From Paenibacillus silviterrae (GTDB lineage: Bacteria; Bacillota; Bacilli; Paenibacillales; NBRC-103111): 64,000 bases of DNA. The first letter of the stretch is position 1, and each line of letters begins with the position of its first letter. The stretch covers positions 2,108,001 to 2,172,000 of the forward strand of contig NZ_JASKUT010000001.1 in the NCBI RefSeq assembly GCF_030167925.1, given 5' to 3'. Of the stretch, positions 7,970-16,344 are shown piece after piece. Made by a program: the position numbers and the translations under genes. Below the pieces are notes generated by a model. It saw nothing but the letters and a program-made list of their open reading frames with translations, was not told where the DNA came from and did no database searches.

Positions 7970-8638
7970 TTGACACCGCAGGAATTTATCGATGCCTTGA
8001 CACCCGCCGTCATCAGAGACCAAGTGGAAACCGGAGTGCTGGCGTCCATCACGATTGCGCAAGCCGCCCTAGAGACCGGCTACGGAAAATACGCCAAAGG
8101 AAATAACTTGTTCGGCATCAAAGCAACGGGGATTGATGAAGAGGCGCTGAGGCACAGCACATCCGAGTATTTGAACGGACGCTGGGTAGAGATCGTGGAC
8201 GGCTTTCGCGTGTACAACAGCTGGACGGACAGCGTGAAGGATCACAGCTTGTTTCTTCAGCAAAATCAAATCTATGCCCGAGCGGGCTTCTTCGAACGGA
8301 GCCGGGAATTGGACTATCAGGGTGCGGCCCGGGCTCTCCAAACGGCAGGTTATGCAACCGACCCGCAATACGCTGCGAAGCTAATCAGCATCATCGAAAG
8401 GTATCGTCTTTATGAGCTTGACGTGCAGGCTGCTGAAGAAGGGGGTTGGATTCCGATGAGACTTGAGCATGATTGGCAGTGGAAACAGCTTGGAGATGCG
8501 CTTGACGGGTTGTATAAAAAAGGCTTGCTTACCGATTACCGTTGGGCGGAGCGCGCCTACCGCAAGGATTTGACCGTAACGGAGGTAGCCTGGCTAAGTA
8601 CGATAGTGCTGGCCCGGCAGAACGGGGTCAACGCTTAA
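7970..8638 (+). CDS. GH73-type glucosaminidase, no signal peptide
   Basis: About 222 residues. ITIAQAALETGYGKYAKGNNLFGIKA is the GH73/FlgJ-type glucosaminidase signature with the catalytic Glu in ALETGYG. FRVYNSWTDSVKDHSLFLQ and YATDPQYAAKLISIIERY complete the domain. The enzyme would cleave between GlcNAc and MurNAc in peptidoglycan. A C-terminal extension of about 60 residues (WKQLGDALDGLYKKGLL...) is not part of the catalytic domain and may bind a wall polymer or partner. A GTG at 7961 is directly against the AGGAGG ribosome site, so TTG at 7970 is the better start. No signal peptide is visible, as in phage-type endolysins that rely on a holin, but no phage genes are nearby. Confidence 0.8.
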   Translation: MTPQEFIDALTPAVIRDQVETGVLASITIAQAALETGYGKYAKGNNLFGIKATGIDEEALRHSTSEYLNGRWVEIVDGFRVYNSWTDSVKDHSLFLQQNQIYARAGFFERSRELDYQGAARALQTAGYATDPQYAAKLISIIERYRLYELDVQAAEEGGWIPMRLEHDWQWKQLGDALDGLYKKGLLTDYRWAERAYRKDLTVTEVAWLSTIVLARQNGVNA

Positions 8639-8646
8639 CATCACTT

Positions 8647-8685
8647 TGCCCTTTGCCCACTGCCCGCGGTGAAGGGCATTTTCTT
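8647..8685 (+). terminator. Terminator after the glucosaminidase gene
   Basis: TGCCCTT (8647-8653) pairs with AAGGGCA (8672-8678), followed by TTTTCTT. Confidence 0.65.
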
Positions 8686-8695
8686 ATAGTTTTAA

Positions 8696-8728
8696 AAAAG
8701 GGGCTGTCCATATGGGACAGCCCCTTTT
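8696..8728. terminator. Perfect 14-bp hairpin, bidirectional terminator-like
   Basis: Arms 8696-8709 and 8715-8728 are perfect complements (AAAAGGGGCTGTCC and its inverse) around a five-base loop, with A-run and T-run outside. The GGGGCTGTC core also occurs at the end of the neighbouring fold-back element, so it may derive from the same transposable ends. Confidence 0.6.
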
Positions 8729-8759
8729 ACCAAAATCGCTCTTTTTTTATTTCCCTAAA

Positions 8760-8966
8760 ATAGGGCTGGCCTAGGAACCTTGAAAATAGGACTCATCTGC
8801 GAGTCAGTGGGAAAATAGCTTTAGCGCGAGTTTTGGATTGCCGTCATTTCCATAAAAATCTAATCTATTGACGGCAACCAAGTGTTTGAGCTTAGGCTGA
8901 AGGTATTTTCCCACGGTTAACGATAAGATGGTCATATTTTCACGGACTGATGAGACAGCCCCTTTC
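8760..8966. mobile_element. Fold-back MITE-like element, about 205 bp
   Basis: The two halves are imperfect inverted copies of each other around a centre near 8860. Paired segments include GGGCTG near 8763 with CAGCCC at 8957-8962, GGGAAAATA (8809-8817) with TATTTTCCC (8904-8912), and TTGCCGTCA (8838-8846) with TGACGGCAA (8869-8877). The outer arms also align over TGAAAATAxGAC. It has no coding capacity. The GGGGCTGTCTCA-type end resembles insertion-sequence termini common in this group. A 30-base stretch of its right arm (8919-8948) recurs exactly, inverted, at 20288-20317. No target duplication is evident. Confidence 0.6.
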
Positions 8967-8976
8967 CAAGCTCATC

Positions 8977-11900
8977 TTATTTGACGGTTACATCAAAGGT
9001 AGCTTTCACACCGCTCGGTGCCAGAACATTCAGCTTGAAGCTGGTGACATCTCCCGCTGCGCCGGTATAGTTCACTAGACCCGTCTTCGCGTCCACCGTA
9101 ATGGCAGCCGGGTTCGTTCCCGTAATATCGGAAACGAAGAAGCTCAGCTTCAGAAGCTCATTGGTGTTGTAGCCCGCTTGAGCCGGAGCCTTGACCAAGC
9201 CCTGTTCGTTCAGGTGACCTTCCTCGTTCAAGGAGCCCGGAGCGTTTATCGCAGTAAATTCATCGCCGAATTGATCCTTTACCACCATTTTTTCTGCCAG
9301 CTTCGCATCCCACATATACAAGCCGCTGCCGCCGTTCGTCAAGTCAGAGGCACTTACTGTTTTCGCCGTGCTTTGCAAAGTCATGCCGCTTACTGCCGGA
9401 CCCTCGTTCTTTGCCGTCACATCAAGCGTCGCCGTTTGCATATTGCCGCCGCCTACACGGTATACTACGGTCAGCTTGGCTGTTCCCGCCTTGCCCCCAA
9501 CTACATATCGCAAACCGTCGGCATCGGCGGAAAGACCGGCTGTATCCGCCACTTGAGTATCTGTAGACGACACCGATACGATATTCGAAGGTACCTGAAC
9601 CTCTTCTCCGCTCGATTTCTTCGCACGAACCTTCACTTGCTTCGCAAAGCCTTTGTAATGATCGAATACATTTGCAGCGCCTGCCGCCCCCAAGCCTGTT
9701 GCAAAATAATCATGGGCAGCAAGGAGCGTTTGATTCGGGGAATCCATGTATACCTCATAGGTCAGCTTCTGGCTGGTATCCGCCGCATCAATCACTTCCA
9801 TCGTTGTCGAGAGACTGTTAACTTCGGCATAAGTTTTCCCATTTACGGTCACACCTGCGGTGCTTTCTTTATACAGAGTCGCTTTCATTGTGTAGCTTGC
9901 GGACTTGGCATTCGGACCTGCTGTAAAGACAAACGCTTTGTCGAATACGGAATCCACCGAGAGGTCGGAGCTATTTTGCGCCAGCATAAAGTCATGCGTT
10001 ACTGTGGACCCTAAAGTTGTAGGCTGCAGCACATACTTTCTGCCCGACGCCGGGTTCGGTTCAACACGCTGCTTGCTCGACAAGCTTGTGGCTGCCAATG
10101 TAGCGGCATCACCGGTATTTGCCGTTAAAGCGTATCGTACCAAATACTGCTTATTCGTATCATATTTCAGCTCTTCGCCATATTGATCGTACAGCTTTAC
10201 CTTCAGTTCATTCTCGGCCCCTGCCGTCATATAATTTTTCGGAGTCTGAGCAAAACGAATTGCGTTTGCTTTCCGTTCTTCCTTCACCGCAAGGTTCGCT
10301 TGCACCATGCCCTGCGGGTAATCCTTCAACTGCACCGTTAATGTAACCGGGGAGACTGCGGTAGCATTCTTCAAAGCAATCATCCCTTTATACTTACCGC
10401 TGCCCGAGATCGGCTGATCCGCTAAGGTCACCCCGCCGCTGGCCATCACCATAAATTTATCGCGGTTATCATAAATTTGCTGCGCTGTAAGGACATTCCC
10501 CTGAGCATCCTTTACGATGATAGGTACATACATTTTTGCATCGACGGCATCATCGCCCGTTACGACATCGCCTTTCGCCAGCGTTTGGTTATACGCGCCG
10601 AATTGCACGCTTGCCGGTACACCCGCAGCAACAATCGCAATGCTCTTTTCAACCGATTGCCCCGAACCGTGAGCGACCAAAGAAATTTTCACTTCCTTGG
10701 ACTTGTCGCCGACCGAGCGAATTTTGAGATCCGCACCGGAATCGCCAACGGCATTCTCTACGAAGCCTCCGACCTCTCCAGGATTGCCTTTTTCCAGGTC
10801 GATATCCGTCGTTGTTACCGTGATTCCGCTGTTCAAGTCATTCCTGTCTTCCACCCGGAAGCCATATTGATCGTAAGCCTTCACGTCAAGGTAAGCAAAG
10901 CCTTTAGCATCAAGCGTAGTTACCTTCTGGCCGGAGCCGTTCACCAGCTCGCCAAGCTCCAGCTTCGAGATGAGCTGCTGCTCCCCGACAGTAAATACTT
11001 TATTGGCCTGACTGCCGGAAGCGCTGTGAAGAATGGAAATCGATACGGTGGCCCCTCGGTTCAAACCCTCACCCGGCGTCACGTAGAAGGCTTGCTCACC
11101 GCCGATCGGAGCCGCCGTCCCGCTGCTGGTGTAGATGGTAAAATCGCTTGCCGGAGAAGAGAATTGGGTTCCGTACTGGTTGGTCGCTTTAAATTCAACG
11201 CGAAGCTTCTTGCCCGGGCTGTTCGGCATCATGTCTCCAGCCGTCACGAATTCCAGCTTGCTGATTTTTTCTTTATCCGTCTTCAGCTTCGCTGTCTTCC
11301 CCGCTTCGTCCAATTTGGAGAGTCCGCCAAGCGTTACCGTCCATTCCGCGGCATCCAGCTTGGAATCGAAGGTCAGCACCGCCGTCCTCTTGTCTTCGCT
11401 CCATTTTGTGGTGAAACCGCCGGTCAATACGGCCCCGTTCTTCGTGATATCCAGCTTCACCGCTTTCGGATCCTCAACGGCCCCGTTCAGTTCCACAGAC
11501 AACACATTGGCATCCGTCGCCTTCAAGGAAGCTATTGCATAATTGCCTGTAAATACAGGCTTGAACTGCTGCTTCGCTTCATAGGAAGATAACACAAGCT
11601 GTTCACGAAGAGCAAAGCTTGTACCGCCGAAAGTTCCGTCTTCTCCATTAGAAAGCAGCTTTTTCTCGAGGGCCAGGGCTACATAGCCGCGAGCCCAGTC
11701 ACTGATGGTCTTGTCAGCCTTCTCAGCCGGTGCCTTTACCTGCGACTCCAGCCCAAGACCGCGGATTAAGAACGCCGCCAGCTGTTCCTTCGTCACTTCC
11801 CCTGCCGGATCATACATGCCGGGCGCTACGCCGTCCGTAATGCCTGCCTTTACGATCGCTTCGATATAGGGAAGTGCATAGCCGTTCGCAGGGTCCTGGC

Positions 11901-12231
11901 CCGTAACATCCTTAAAGCTGGAGCTCTTCAAGCTCATATCCACGTCCAAACCGAAAATCAATGCCGCAACCTTAGCGAATTGCGCGCGGTTCATCTTTTC
12001 CTTTAAGCCGAAGGTATCATCTGTCAATCCGTTATACACGCCCGCAGCGATCATTGCCTCGAACTTGGCTTTCGCAGCCGCATCCAGCTGCTGCAAATCG
12101 GTAAAATCCGCAATGGACTTCACACCTGTGGTCGTAGCCGATTTTGTTCCTGAAGCCGCTGCGAATGCAGCGGAAGAATACATCGAGAAGGCCATTGCCA
12201 GGGACAAAATCAAAGCTGCGCTTTTTTTCAT
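8977..12231 (-). CDS. S-layer-type surface protein with three SLH domains
   Basis: About 1084 residues from the ATG at 12231, which has GGAGG upstream; an in-frame ATG further up has no supporting site. A signal peptide (MKKSAALILSLAMAFSMYSSAAFA) is followed by three SLH domains at about 30-205: AGVYNGLTDDTFGLKEKMNRAQFAKVAALI, AGITDGVAPGMYDPAGEVTKEQLAAFLIRGL and KLLSNGEDGTFGGTSFALREQLV. SLH domains anchor proteins to pyruvylated wall polysaccharide. The remaining ~850 residues are Thr/Ser/Ala/Val-rich, with Big/invasin-like segments such as KLYDQYGEELKYDTNKQ and KAYDQYGFRVEDRND. The C-terminal half gives no enzymatic motif, so a structural S-layer protein is likely. A possible -10 box (TATACT, minus strand) lies at 12315-12320. 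Confidence 0.9.
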   Translation of the reverse strand: MKKSAALILSLAMAFSMYSSAAFAAASGTKSATTTGVKSIADFTDLQQLDAAAKAKFEAMIAAGVYNGLTDDTFGLKEKMNRAQFAKVAALIFGLDVDMSLKSSSFKDVTGQDPANGYALPYIEAIVKAGITDGVAPGMYDPAGEVTKEQLAAFLIRGLGLESQVKAPAEKADKTISDWARGYVALALEKKLLSNGEDGTFGGTSFALREQLVLSSYEAKQQFKPVFTGNYAIASLKATDANVLSVELNGAVEDPKAVKLDITKNGAVLTGGFTTKWSEDKRTAVLTFDSKLDAAEWTVTLGGLSKLDEAGKTAKLKTDKEKISKLEFVTAGDMMPNSPGKKLRVEFKATNQYGTQFSSPASDFTIYTSSGTAAPIGGEQAFYVTPGEGLNRGATVSISILHSASGSQANKVFTVGEQQLISKLELGELVNGSGQKVTTLDAKGFAYLDVKAYDQYGFRVEDRNDLNSGITVTTTDIDLEKGNPGEVGGFVENAVGDSGADLKIRSVGDKSKEVKISLVAHGSGQSVEKSIAIVAAGVPASVQFGAYNQTLAKGDVVTGDDAVDAKMYVPIIVKDAQGNVLTAQQIYDNRDKFMVMASGGVTLADQPISGSGKYKGMIALKNATAVSPVTLTVQLKDYPQGMVQANLAVKEERKANAIRFAQTPKNYMTAGAENELKVKLYDQYGEELKYDTNKQYLVRYALTANTGDAATLAATSLSSKQRVEPNPASGRKYVLQPTTLGSTVTHDFMLAQNSSDLSVDSVFDKAFVFTAGPNAKSASYTMKATLYKESTAGVTVNGKTYAEVNSLSTTMEVIDAADTSQKLTYEVYMDSPNQTLLAAHDYFATGLGAAGAANVFDHYKGFAKQVKVRAKKSSGEEVQVPSNIVSVSSTDTQVADTAGLSADADGLRYVVGGKAGTAKLTVVYRVGGGNMQTATLDVTAKNEGPAVSGMTLQSTAKTVSASDLTNGGSGLYMWDAKLAEKMVVKDQFGDEFTAINAPGSLNEEGHLNEQGLVKAPAQAGYNTNELLKLSFFVSDITGTNPAAITVDAKTGLVNYTGAAGDVTSFKLNVLAPSGVKATFDVTVK

Positions 12232-12372
12232 ATAGGTGTAATTCCTCCGTTTGTTGTTGGATTTGTGGGTCATTCTCGGCTTGCCGCTTGCGTGTATCAT
12301 TTGCTACGAGACTGAGTATACTATGATAACTTGGCCATCGTCATTGCTAATAATCTGGCTTCTTTTCCATAG

Positions 12373-12398
12373 AAAAAAGAGCCGCCCGCAGGCAGCCC
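12373..12398 (-). terminator. Terminator after the GGDEF-EAL gene
   Basis: GGGCTGCC and GGCGGCTC (12398-12391 and 12386-12379) pair with two G-U pairs around a TGCG loop. Six T residues follow on the minus strand. The hairpin begins directly after the TAA stop. Confidence 0.85.
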
Positions 12399-14615
12399 TT
12401 AACCGATCTTATGTATGGTCTTGGCAAGCATTCTCTCCAGCTTGTGCGCCGGCACCGGCCGGCTGATGAGGTAGCCCTGAATGTAGCCGCACCCCAGCTC
12501 CTGCAGAAGACGGGCATGCTGTTCGGTTTCGACGCCCTCGGCAACAACCGTTAAGCTCAGCCGGTCCGCCAGCGTCAGAATGGTTGCAACGATCGCGGCA
12601 TCCTCCTCGCTAGTAGGCAAGCCTCGAATGAAGGATTGATCAATCTTGAGCCGGTCGATCGAAAGCTTCTTAATATAGTTAAGCGAGCTGTAGCCCGTGC
12701 CGAAATCATCGACGGAAACAGCGACGCCAAGCAGCTTCAGCTTCTGCAGAACCGTCATAGCTTTCGAGATATCCATGGTCATCGATTCCGTAATTTCAAG
12801 CTCCAGCCATCTCGGCTCCAATCCCGTTTCCTTCAAGATGCCGGCCACCTTATCGATTAAATCCGCCTGCTCAAACTGTCGGATCGATAGGTTGACGGAG
12901 ATCCTCATCGGCTCCAGTCCCATAAGCTGCCACCGCTTGGCTTGACGACAAGCTTTGCGCAGCACCCATTCACCCAGCTCCGCTATCAAATCGGACTCCT
13001 CAGCAATCGGAATGAATTCCGAAGGAGCCATAGGCCCCAGCTCGGGGCTGTGCCAGCGAAGCAGGCATTCCACTCCTTCGATCTCTTGGGTTGCCGCATG
13101 AACGATCGGCTGGTAATGAAGCTCAAATTCCTCTTTTTGCAATGCCTCGCGCATCAGCTGCTCAATCTGTAATTTTTTGCTGAGCTTTGTGTGATACTCG
13201 GATTTATAAAATTCGTAGTGATTTCTCCCTTGCTGCTTGACATAGAACATCGCCGTGTCGGCATGCTGGATCAAGGAAACGGTCTGCTCGCCGTTCTCCG
13301 GGAATAAGCTGATGCCAATGCTGGGAGACAAATAATACGATTTCCGCAAAAAGCGATACGGCTCCGATATGTTCTCCCGAATGCGCTCGGCGATTTGACT
13401 TGCCTCTTGCGAATCGGTTACCGGAAGGGCAACCGTAAATTCGTCTCCGCCGAATCGGGAGATGATGCCGGAACCCGGAATGGATTCCTTTAGTCTTTTG
13501 GCCGTCTCCTGCAGGAAGAAATCGCCCGCTTGATGACCGAGAGAGTCATTAATCCCCTTAAACCGGTCCAAATCGATAAAAAACACCGCCACTTTCCCAG
13601 GTTGGCTTTCCGCAGATACAATCATTTGATCCGTAGCTTCAATGAACCGGCTGCGGTTAGGCAGCCCCGTTAAGGAATCATAATAGGCCATATATTCGAT
13701 ACGTTCTAATGACTGCTTATAGGCGGTAACATCCTTGGCGATACCGATCATGCCGGCAAGCTCATTATCGATTTGCAGCGGAACAGCCACAACCTGCACA
13801 ATTACGTCTCTTCCCGTCTTATGAACAATCTTGACTTCCTCGGAACAAGGAGAGCCCGTTCTCAGCTCGCGGAAGGCTTCTTCCATTACAGACGCATCCT
13901 GCCGTTTAAGCAAGTTTAGTAAGGATTGTCCGAGCATCTCGCTGCTGCTGTAACCGGTAATCACTTCCGCCGCCGGATTGAAGCTGATAAATTGACCTTT
14001 CAGGTTGATAGCGAAGATGGCGTCCGGACTGTTTCGGTAAAGTGATTGGTAATAGAGCTGAACCTCATCGCGCTCCTTCTGCAGGTTCACGGTCTCTGAT
14101 ATATCCCGTGCAATCCCGTAAACGCCCACAAGCCTGCCATGAACATAAATAGGCACATTGCGAACGCTGAGCTCCACCCTGACACCCGTTTTACTATGAA
14201 TCGACATCTGGTAGGTCGACTTTTCCCCTAGCAGGCTGGCGTTGAAATAAGTCATTCCCCGCTCAAGATCTTCCGGTGAAATGAGTTGATGATAGGTTAG
14301 CTTGAGAAATTCATGTAACGAGTAACCGGAAATTACCTCGCATGCCTTATTGGCACTCGTAAACCTGCCGTTTAAATCCATCATAAAAACAGCATCTGAA
14401 TTATGTAGGAACAGCGATTGATAGCGCTGCGTATGCTCTTCCATGATTGCTGTTCGCTTGCTAAGCCGAATCACAATTGCCGCCCCAATCCCTCCAAACG
14501 CAAGCCCAACAACCAACTGTAAAACATCGGAAGGAAAAACATCGGCAAAATGCAGAATCGGAACCAGAAGCAACAGGCTGCTGAGCAAGACTTGTAAGAT
14601 ATAACGTTGATACAT
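12399..14615 (-). CDS. Membrane PAS-PAS-GGDEF-EAL cyclic-di-GMP protein
   Basis: About 738 residues. Order: two hydrophobic segments (about 5-50), PAS 1 (about 60-170), PAS 2 (about 185-295), [20 protein letters not shown] is an intact diguanylate cyclase site, with RSRF after LTGLPN. In the EAL domain the namesake motif reads ECLLRW. The other catalytic segments, [37 protein letters not shown] and AEGVE, are present, so phosphodiesterase activity is plausible. AGGTGGG before the ATG at 14615 decides the start; the upstream in-frame ATG at 14681 lies in the riboswitch terminator. The gene sits behind a c-di-GMP riboswitch and its own promoter, implying feedback by its own product or substrate. 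Confidence 0.93.
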   Translation of the reverse strand: MYQRYILQVLLSSLLLLVPILHFADVFPSDVLQLVVGLAFGGIGAAIVIRLSKRTAIMEEHTQRYQSLFLHNSDAVFMMDLNGRFTSANKACEVISGYSLHEFLKLTYHQLISPEDLERGMTYFNASLLGEKSTYQMSIHSKTGVRVELSVRNVPIYVHGRLVGVYGIARDISETVNLQKERDEVQLYYQSLYRNSPDAIFAINLKGQFISFNPAAEVITGYSSSEMLGQSLLNLLKRQDASVMEEAFRELRTGSPCSEEVKIVHKTGRDVIVQVVAVPLQIDNELAGMIGIAKDVTAYKQSLERIEYMAYYDSLTGLPNRSRFIEATDQMIVSAESQPGKVAVFFIDLDRFKGINDSLGHQAGDFFLQETAKRLKESIPGSGIISRFGGDEFTVALPVTDSQEASQIAERIRENISEPYRFLRKSYYLSPSIGISLFPENGEQTVSLIQHADTAMFYVKQQGRNHYEFYKSEYHTKLSKKLQIEQLMREALQKEEFELHYQPIVHAATQEIEGVECLLRWHSPELGPMAPSEFIPIAEESDLIAELGEWVLRKACRQAKRWQLMGLEPMRISVNLSIRQFEQADLIDKVAGILKETGLEPRWLELEITESMTMDISKAMTVLQKLKLLGVAVSVDDFGTGYSSLNYIKKLSIDRLKIDQSFIRGLPTSEEDAAIVATILTLADRLSLTVVAEGVETEQHARLLQELGCGYIQGYLISRPVPAHKLERMLAKTIHKIG

Positions 14616-14644
14616 TGTTGTTTCCCACCTTGGCTTGACATGAT

Positions 14645-14675
14645 AAAAAAACCGCTCCCCGAAAACAGGAAGCGG
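14645..14675 (-). terminator. Riboswitch expression-platform terminator
   Basis: CCGCTTCC (14675-14668) pairs with GGGAGCGG (14659-14652), followed by seven T residues on the minus strand. It lies between the c-di-GMP aptamer and the GGDEF-EAL start, so it must be read through for expression. Confidence 0.8.
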
Positions 14676-14699
14676 CTTCAAAATGAGAATACCTTACCT

Positions 14700-14790
14700 T
14701 CTTCGGTAACCCAGCTGCCGTGGAACACGCGTTCTTTAGGCCTGTGGCTTTGCGTCCCATCCTTTCGAATGGTTTGCCGTTATCGGTTGG
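14700..14790 (-). promoter_or_regulatory. Cyclic-di-GMP-I (GEMM) riboswitch aptamer
   Basis: The minus strand carries the GEMM-I hallmarks in order: GGCAAACC, a GNRA-capped hairpin (CATTCGAAAGGATG), GGGACGCAAAGCC, ACAGGCCTAAAG, a second hairpin, and GGCAGCTGGGTTACCG, closing against the 5' segment. The tetraloop (GAAA) and its receptor region are recognisable. A terminator follows within 30 bases. No part of it is coding. The downstream gene makes or degrades c-di-GMP, a common pairing for this riboswitch class. Confidence 0.9.
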
Positions 14791-14826
14791 TGTCATATAA
14801 TTTTAGGAGACTTTTGATCTAGGACT

Positions 14827-14855
14827 ATTGTAATATGTTTTACACCAATTGACAA
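14827..14855 (-). promoter_or_regulatory. Sigma-A promoter of the riboswitch and GGDEF-EAL gene
   Basis: On the minus strand TTGTCA (14855-14850) and TACAAT (14832-14827) are 17 bases apart. This places the start of transcription near 14820, about 30 bases before the aptamer. Confidence 0.75.
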
Positions 14856-14947
14856 GAAAGAATGTTTTTCATGCTTGCGGAAGGTGATGACATTTCATTA
14901 AATTGCTGTAAAATAATCCTTATCTTACTTTATCGGAGGTTTGCCGC

Positions 14948-16294
14948 ATGAACTCAAGATACGAAGTACTTTATCATGAGCTTCTTATGAGGGGTCAAGA
15001 ACACATCCTGCGGTTTTATCACGAGTTATCTGACAGCTCCCGCAAGATGCTGCTGGACCAGGTCGAAAGCATGGATTGGGCACGGCTTCAGCGATTGACA
15101 AAGGAAACCCTGGGGAAGGAAGCTTCCGTTCCGGGAGAGCTTTCCCCAATGGAAGCTTATCCTTGGGAGACTTATTCTCCGAAAGAGAAGCGGTACTTCG
15201 AGGAGCTTGGCTGGAGCAAGCTGCGGATGGGCAAGGTTGTCGCCATCGTGGCTGCAGGAGGGCAAGGAAGCCGTCTGGGACATCCGGGACCGAAAGGCAC
15301 CTTCAGCATCGGTTTGCCTTCCGGCAAGTCCCTATTTCAGCTTCAGGCGGAGCGTCTTCTGAATTTGGCAGCGCGGGCTGGCTGCCCGATTCCATGGTGT
15401 ATCATGACCAGCCCGGATAACCATGAGGAGACGGTGCGTTTTTTTGAAAATCACCGGTATTTTGGTTACTCCCCTAAGGACCTGTTCTTTTTTATACAGG
15501 GTGAGCTTCCTGCTATGGATGAACAAGGGAAAGTATTGCTCGCCGAGAAGGATCGGCTGAATCTGTCCCCGAGCGGCAACGGGGAAGCCTTCCATGCTTT
15601 GGATCGTTCCGGGATCCTTCAGGAGCTCAAGCGACGAGGCGTGGAATGGCTGTTTTATTACAACGTAGACAATGCCATCATTAAGATAGCCGACCCGCGT
15701 TTCGTCGGTGTTGCGGCTCATTATGGCCGTCCCATCGCCACCAAGGCGGCTTACAAGGTCTCTCCCGAAGAGAAGGTCGGCATTCTTTGCAAGCGGGAGG
15801 GGCGGCCGGCTGTTCTGGAATATACGGAAGTTCCCTTCTCCTTGACTCAGCAGCGCGATGCCGACGGACAGTATTTATACGGGCTTGGGAATTTATCCAT
15901 TCACCTGTTCCGGATGGATTTTGTTGAGCGTCATCTGGGTCATCCGCTTTCGTATCATGCCGCGCACAAAAAGCTGCAGACGGTCGATGAAGCCGGACAG
16001 GTTATGATGCCGGAATCACCGAACGGGTATAAGCTGGAGCAGTTTATTTTCGACTACTTCCCTCTGGCAGACGAAATGACGGTGCTTGTCATGGACCGGA
16101 AGGAGGAGTTCGCTCCGGTGAAAAACAGGACGGGAGAAGACAGCCCGGAAACGGCAACACGTCAGGTACTGGACGTCCACAAACGCTGGCGGCAGGCAGC
16201 GGGGGTGGACACAAGAAATTGGTCCGACGACAGGCTGGAAATTTCGCCGCTGATTTCTTACGCTGGGGAGGGCTTGCGGCCTCCCGCCGAATGA
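14948..16294 (+). CDS. UDPGP-family uridylyltransferase (UDP-GlcNAc/UDP-sugar pyrophosphorylase type)
   Basis: 448 residues. AIVAAGGQGSRLGHPGPKGTFSIGLPSGKSLFQLQAERLL around residues 98-138 is the nucleotide-binding signature of the eukaryote-like UDPGP/AGX family rather than bacterial GlmU or GalU. LSPSGNGEAFHALDRSGI and WLFYYNVDNAIIKIADPRFVG match the sugar-binding and metal-binding segments. It would make a UDP-sugar (UDP-GlcNAc or UDP-hexose) from UTP and the sugar-1-phosphate. TCGGAGG nine bases upstream supports the start. It is divergent from the GGDEF-EAL gene, convergent with the LTA-synthase-like gene, and shares a bidirectional terminator with it. Confidence 0.88.
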   Translation: MNSRYEVLYHELLMRGQEHILRFYHELSDSSRKMLLDQVESMDWARLQRLTKETLGKEASVPGELSPMEAYPWETYSPKEKRYFEELGWSKLRMGKVVAIVAAGGQGSRLGHPGPKGTFSIGLPSGKSLFQLQAERLLNLAARAGCPIPWCIMTSPDNHEETVRFFENHRYFGYSPKDLFFFIQGELPAMDEQGKVLLAEKDRLNLSPSGNGEAFHALDRSGILQELKRRGVEWLFYYNVDNAIIKIADPRFVGVAAHYGRPIATKAAYKVSPEEKVGILCKREGRPAVLEYTEVPFSLTQQRDADGQYLYGLGNLSIHLFRMDFVERHLGHPLSYHAAHKKLQTVDEAGQVMMPESPNGYKLEQFIFDYFPLADEMTVLVMDRKEEFAPVKNRTGEDSPETATRQVLDVHKRWRQAAGVDTRNWSDDRLEISPLISYAGEGLRPPAE

Positions 16295-16296
16295 AC

Positions 16297-16335
16297 AAAA
16301 AAGCCGCGTATTCCCGTGGAATATCGCGGCTTTTT
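16297..16335. terminator. Bidirectional terminator between convergent genes
   Basis: AAAAAAGCCGCG (16297-16308) pairs with CGCGGCTTTTT (16325-16335), and ATTCC/GGAAT extends the stem. A- and T-runs at both ends serve both strands. Confidence 0.9.
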
Positions 16336-16344
16336 GAATCGTTA

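Noticed and set aside
8640..8976. A small RNA gene in the structured region before the S-layer gene
   Set aside because: The structure is explained by nested inverted arms of a transposable element with a second partial copy; no promoter was seen.
10477..11592. 371-residue plus-strand frame inside the S-layer gene
   Set aside because: Antisense to a gene with signal peptide and SLH domains; no start signal or domain.
14461..14796. 111-residue minus-strand frame over the riboswitch
   Set aside because: The bases form the c-di-GMP aptamer and terminator; the peptide has no meaning.
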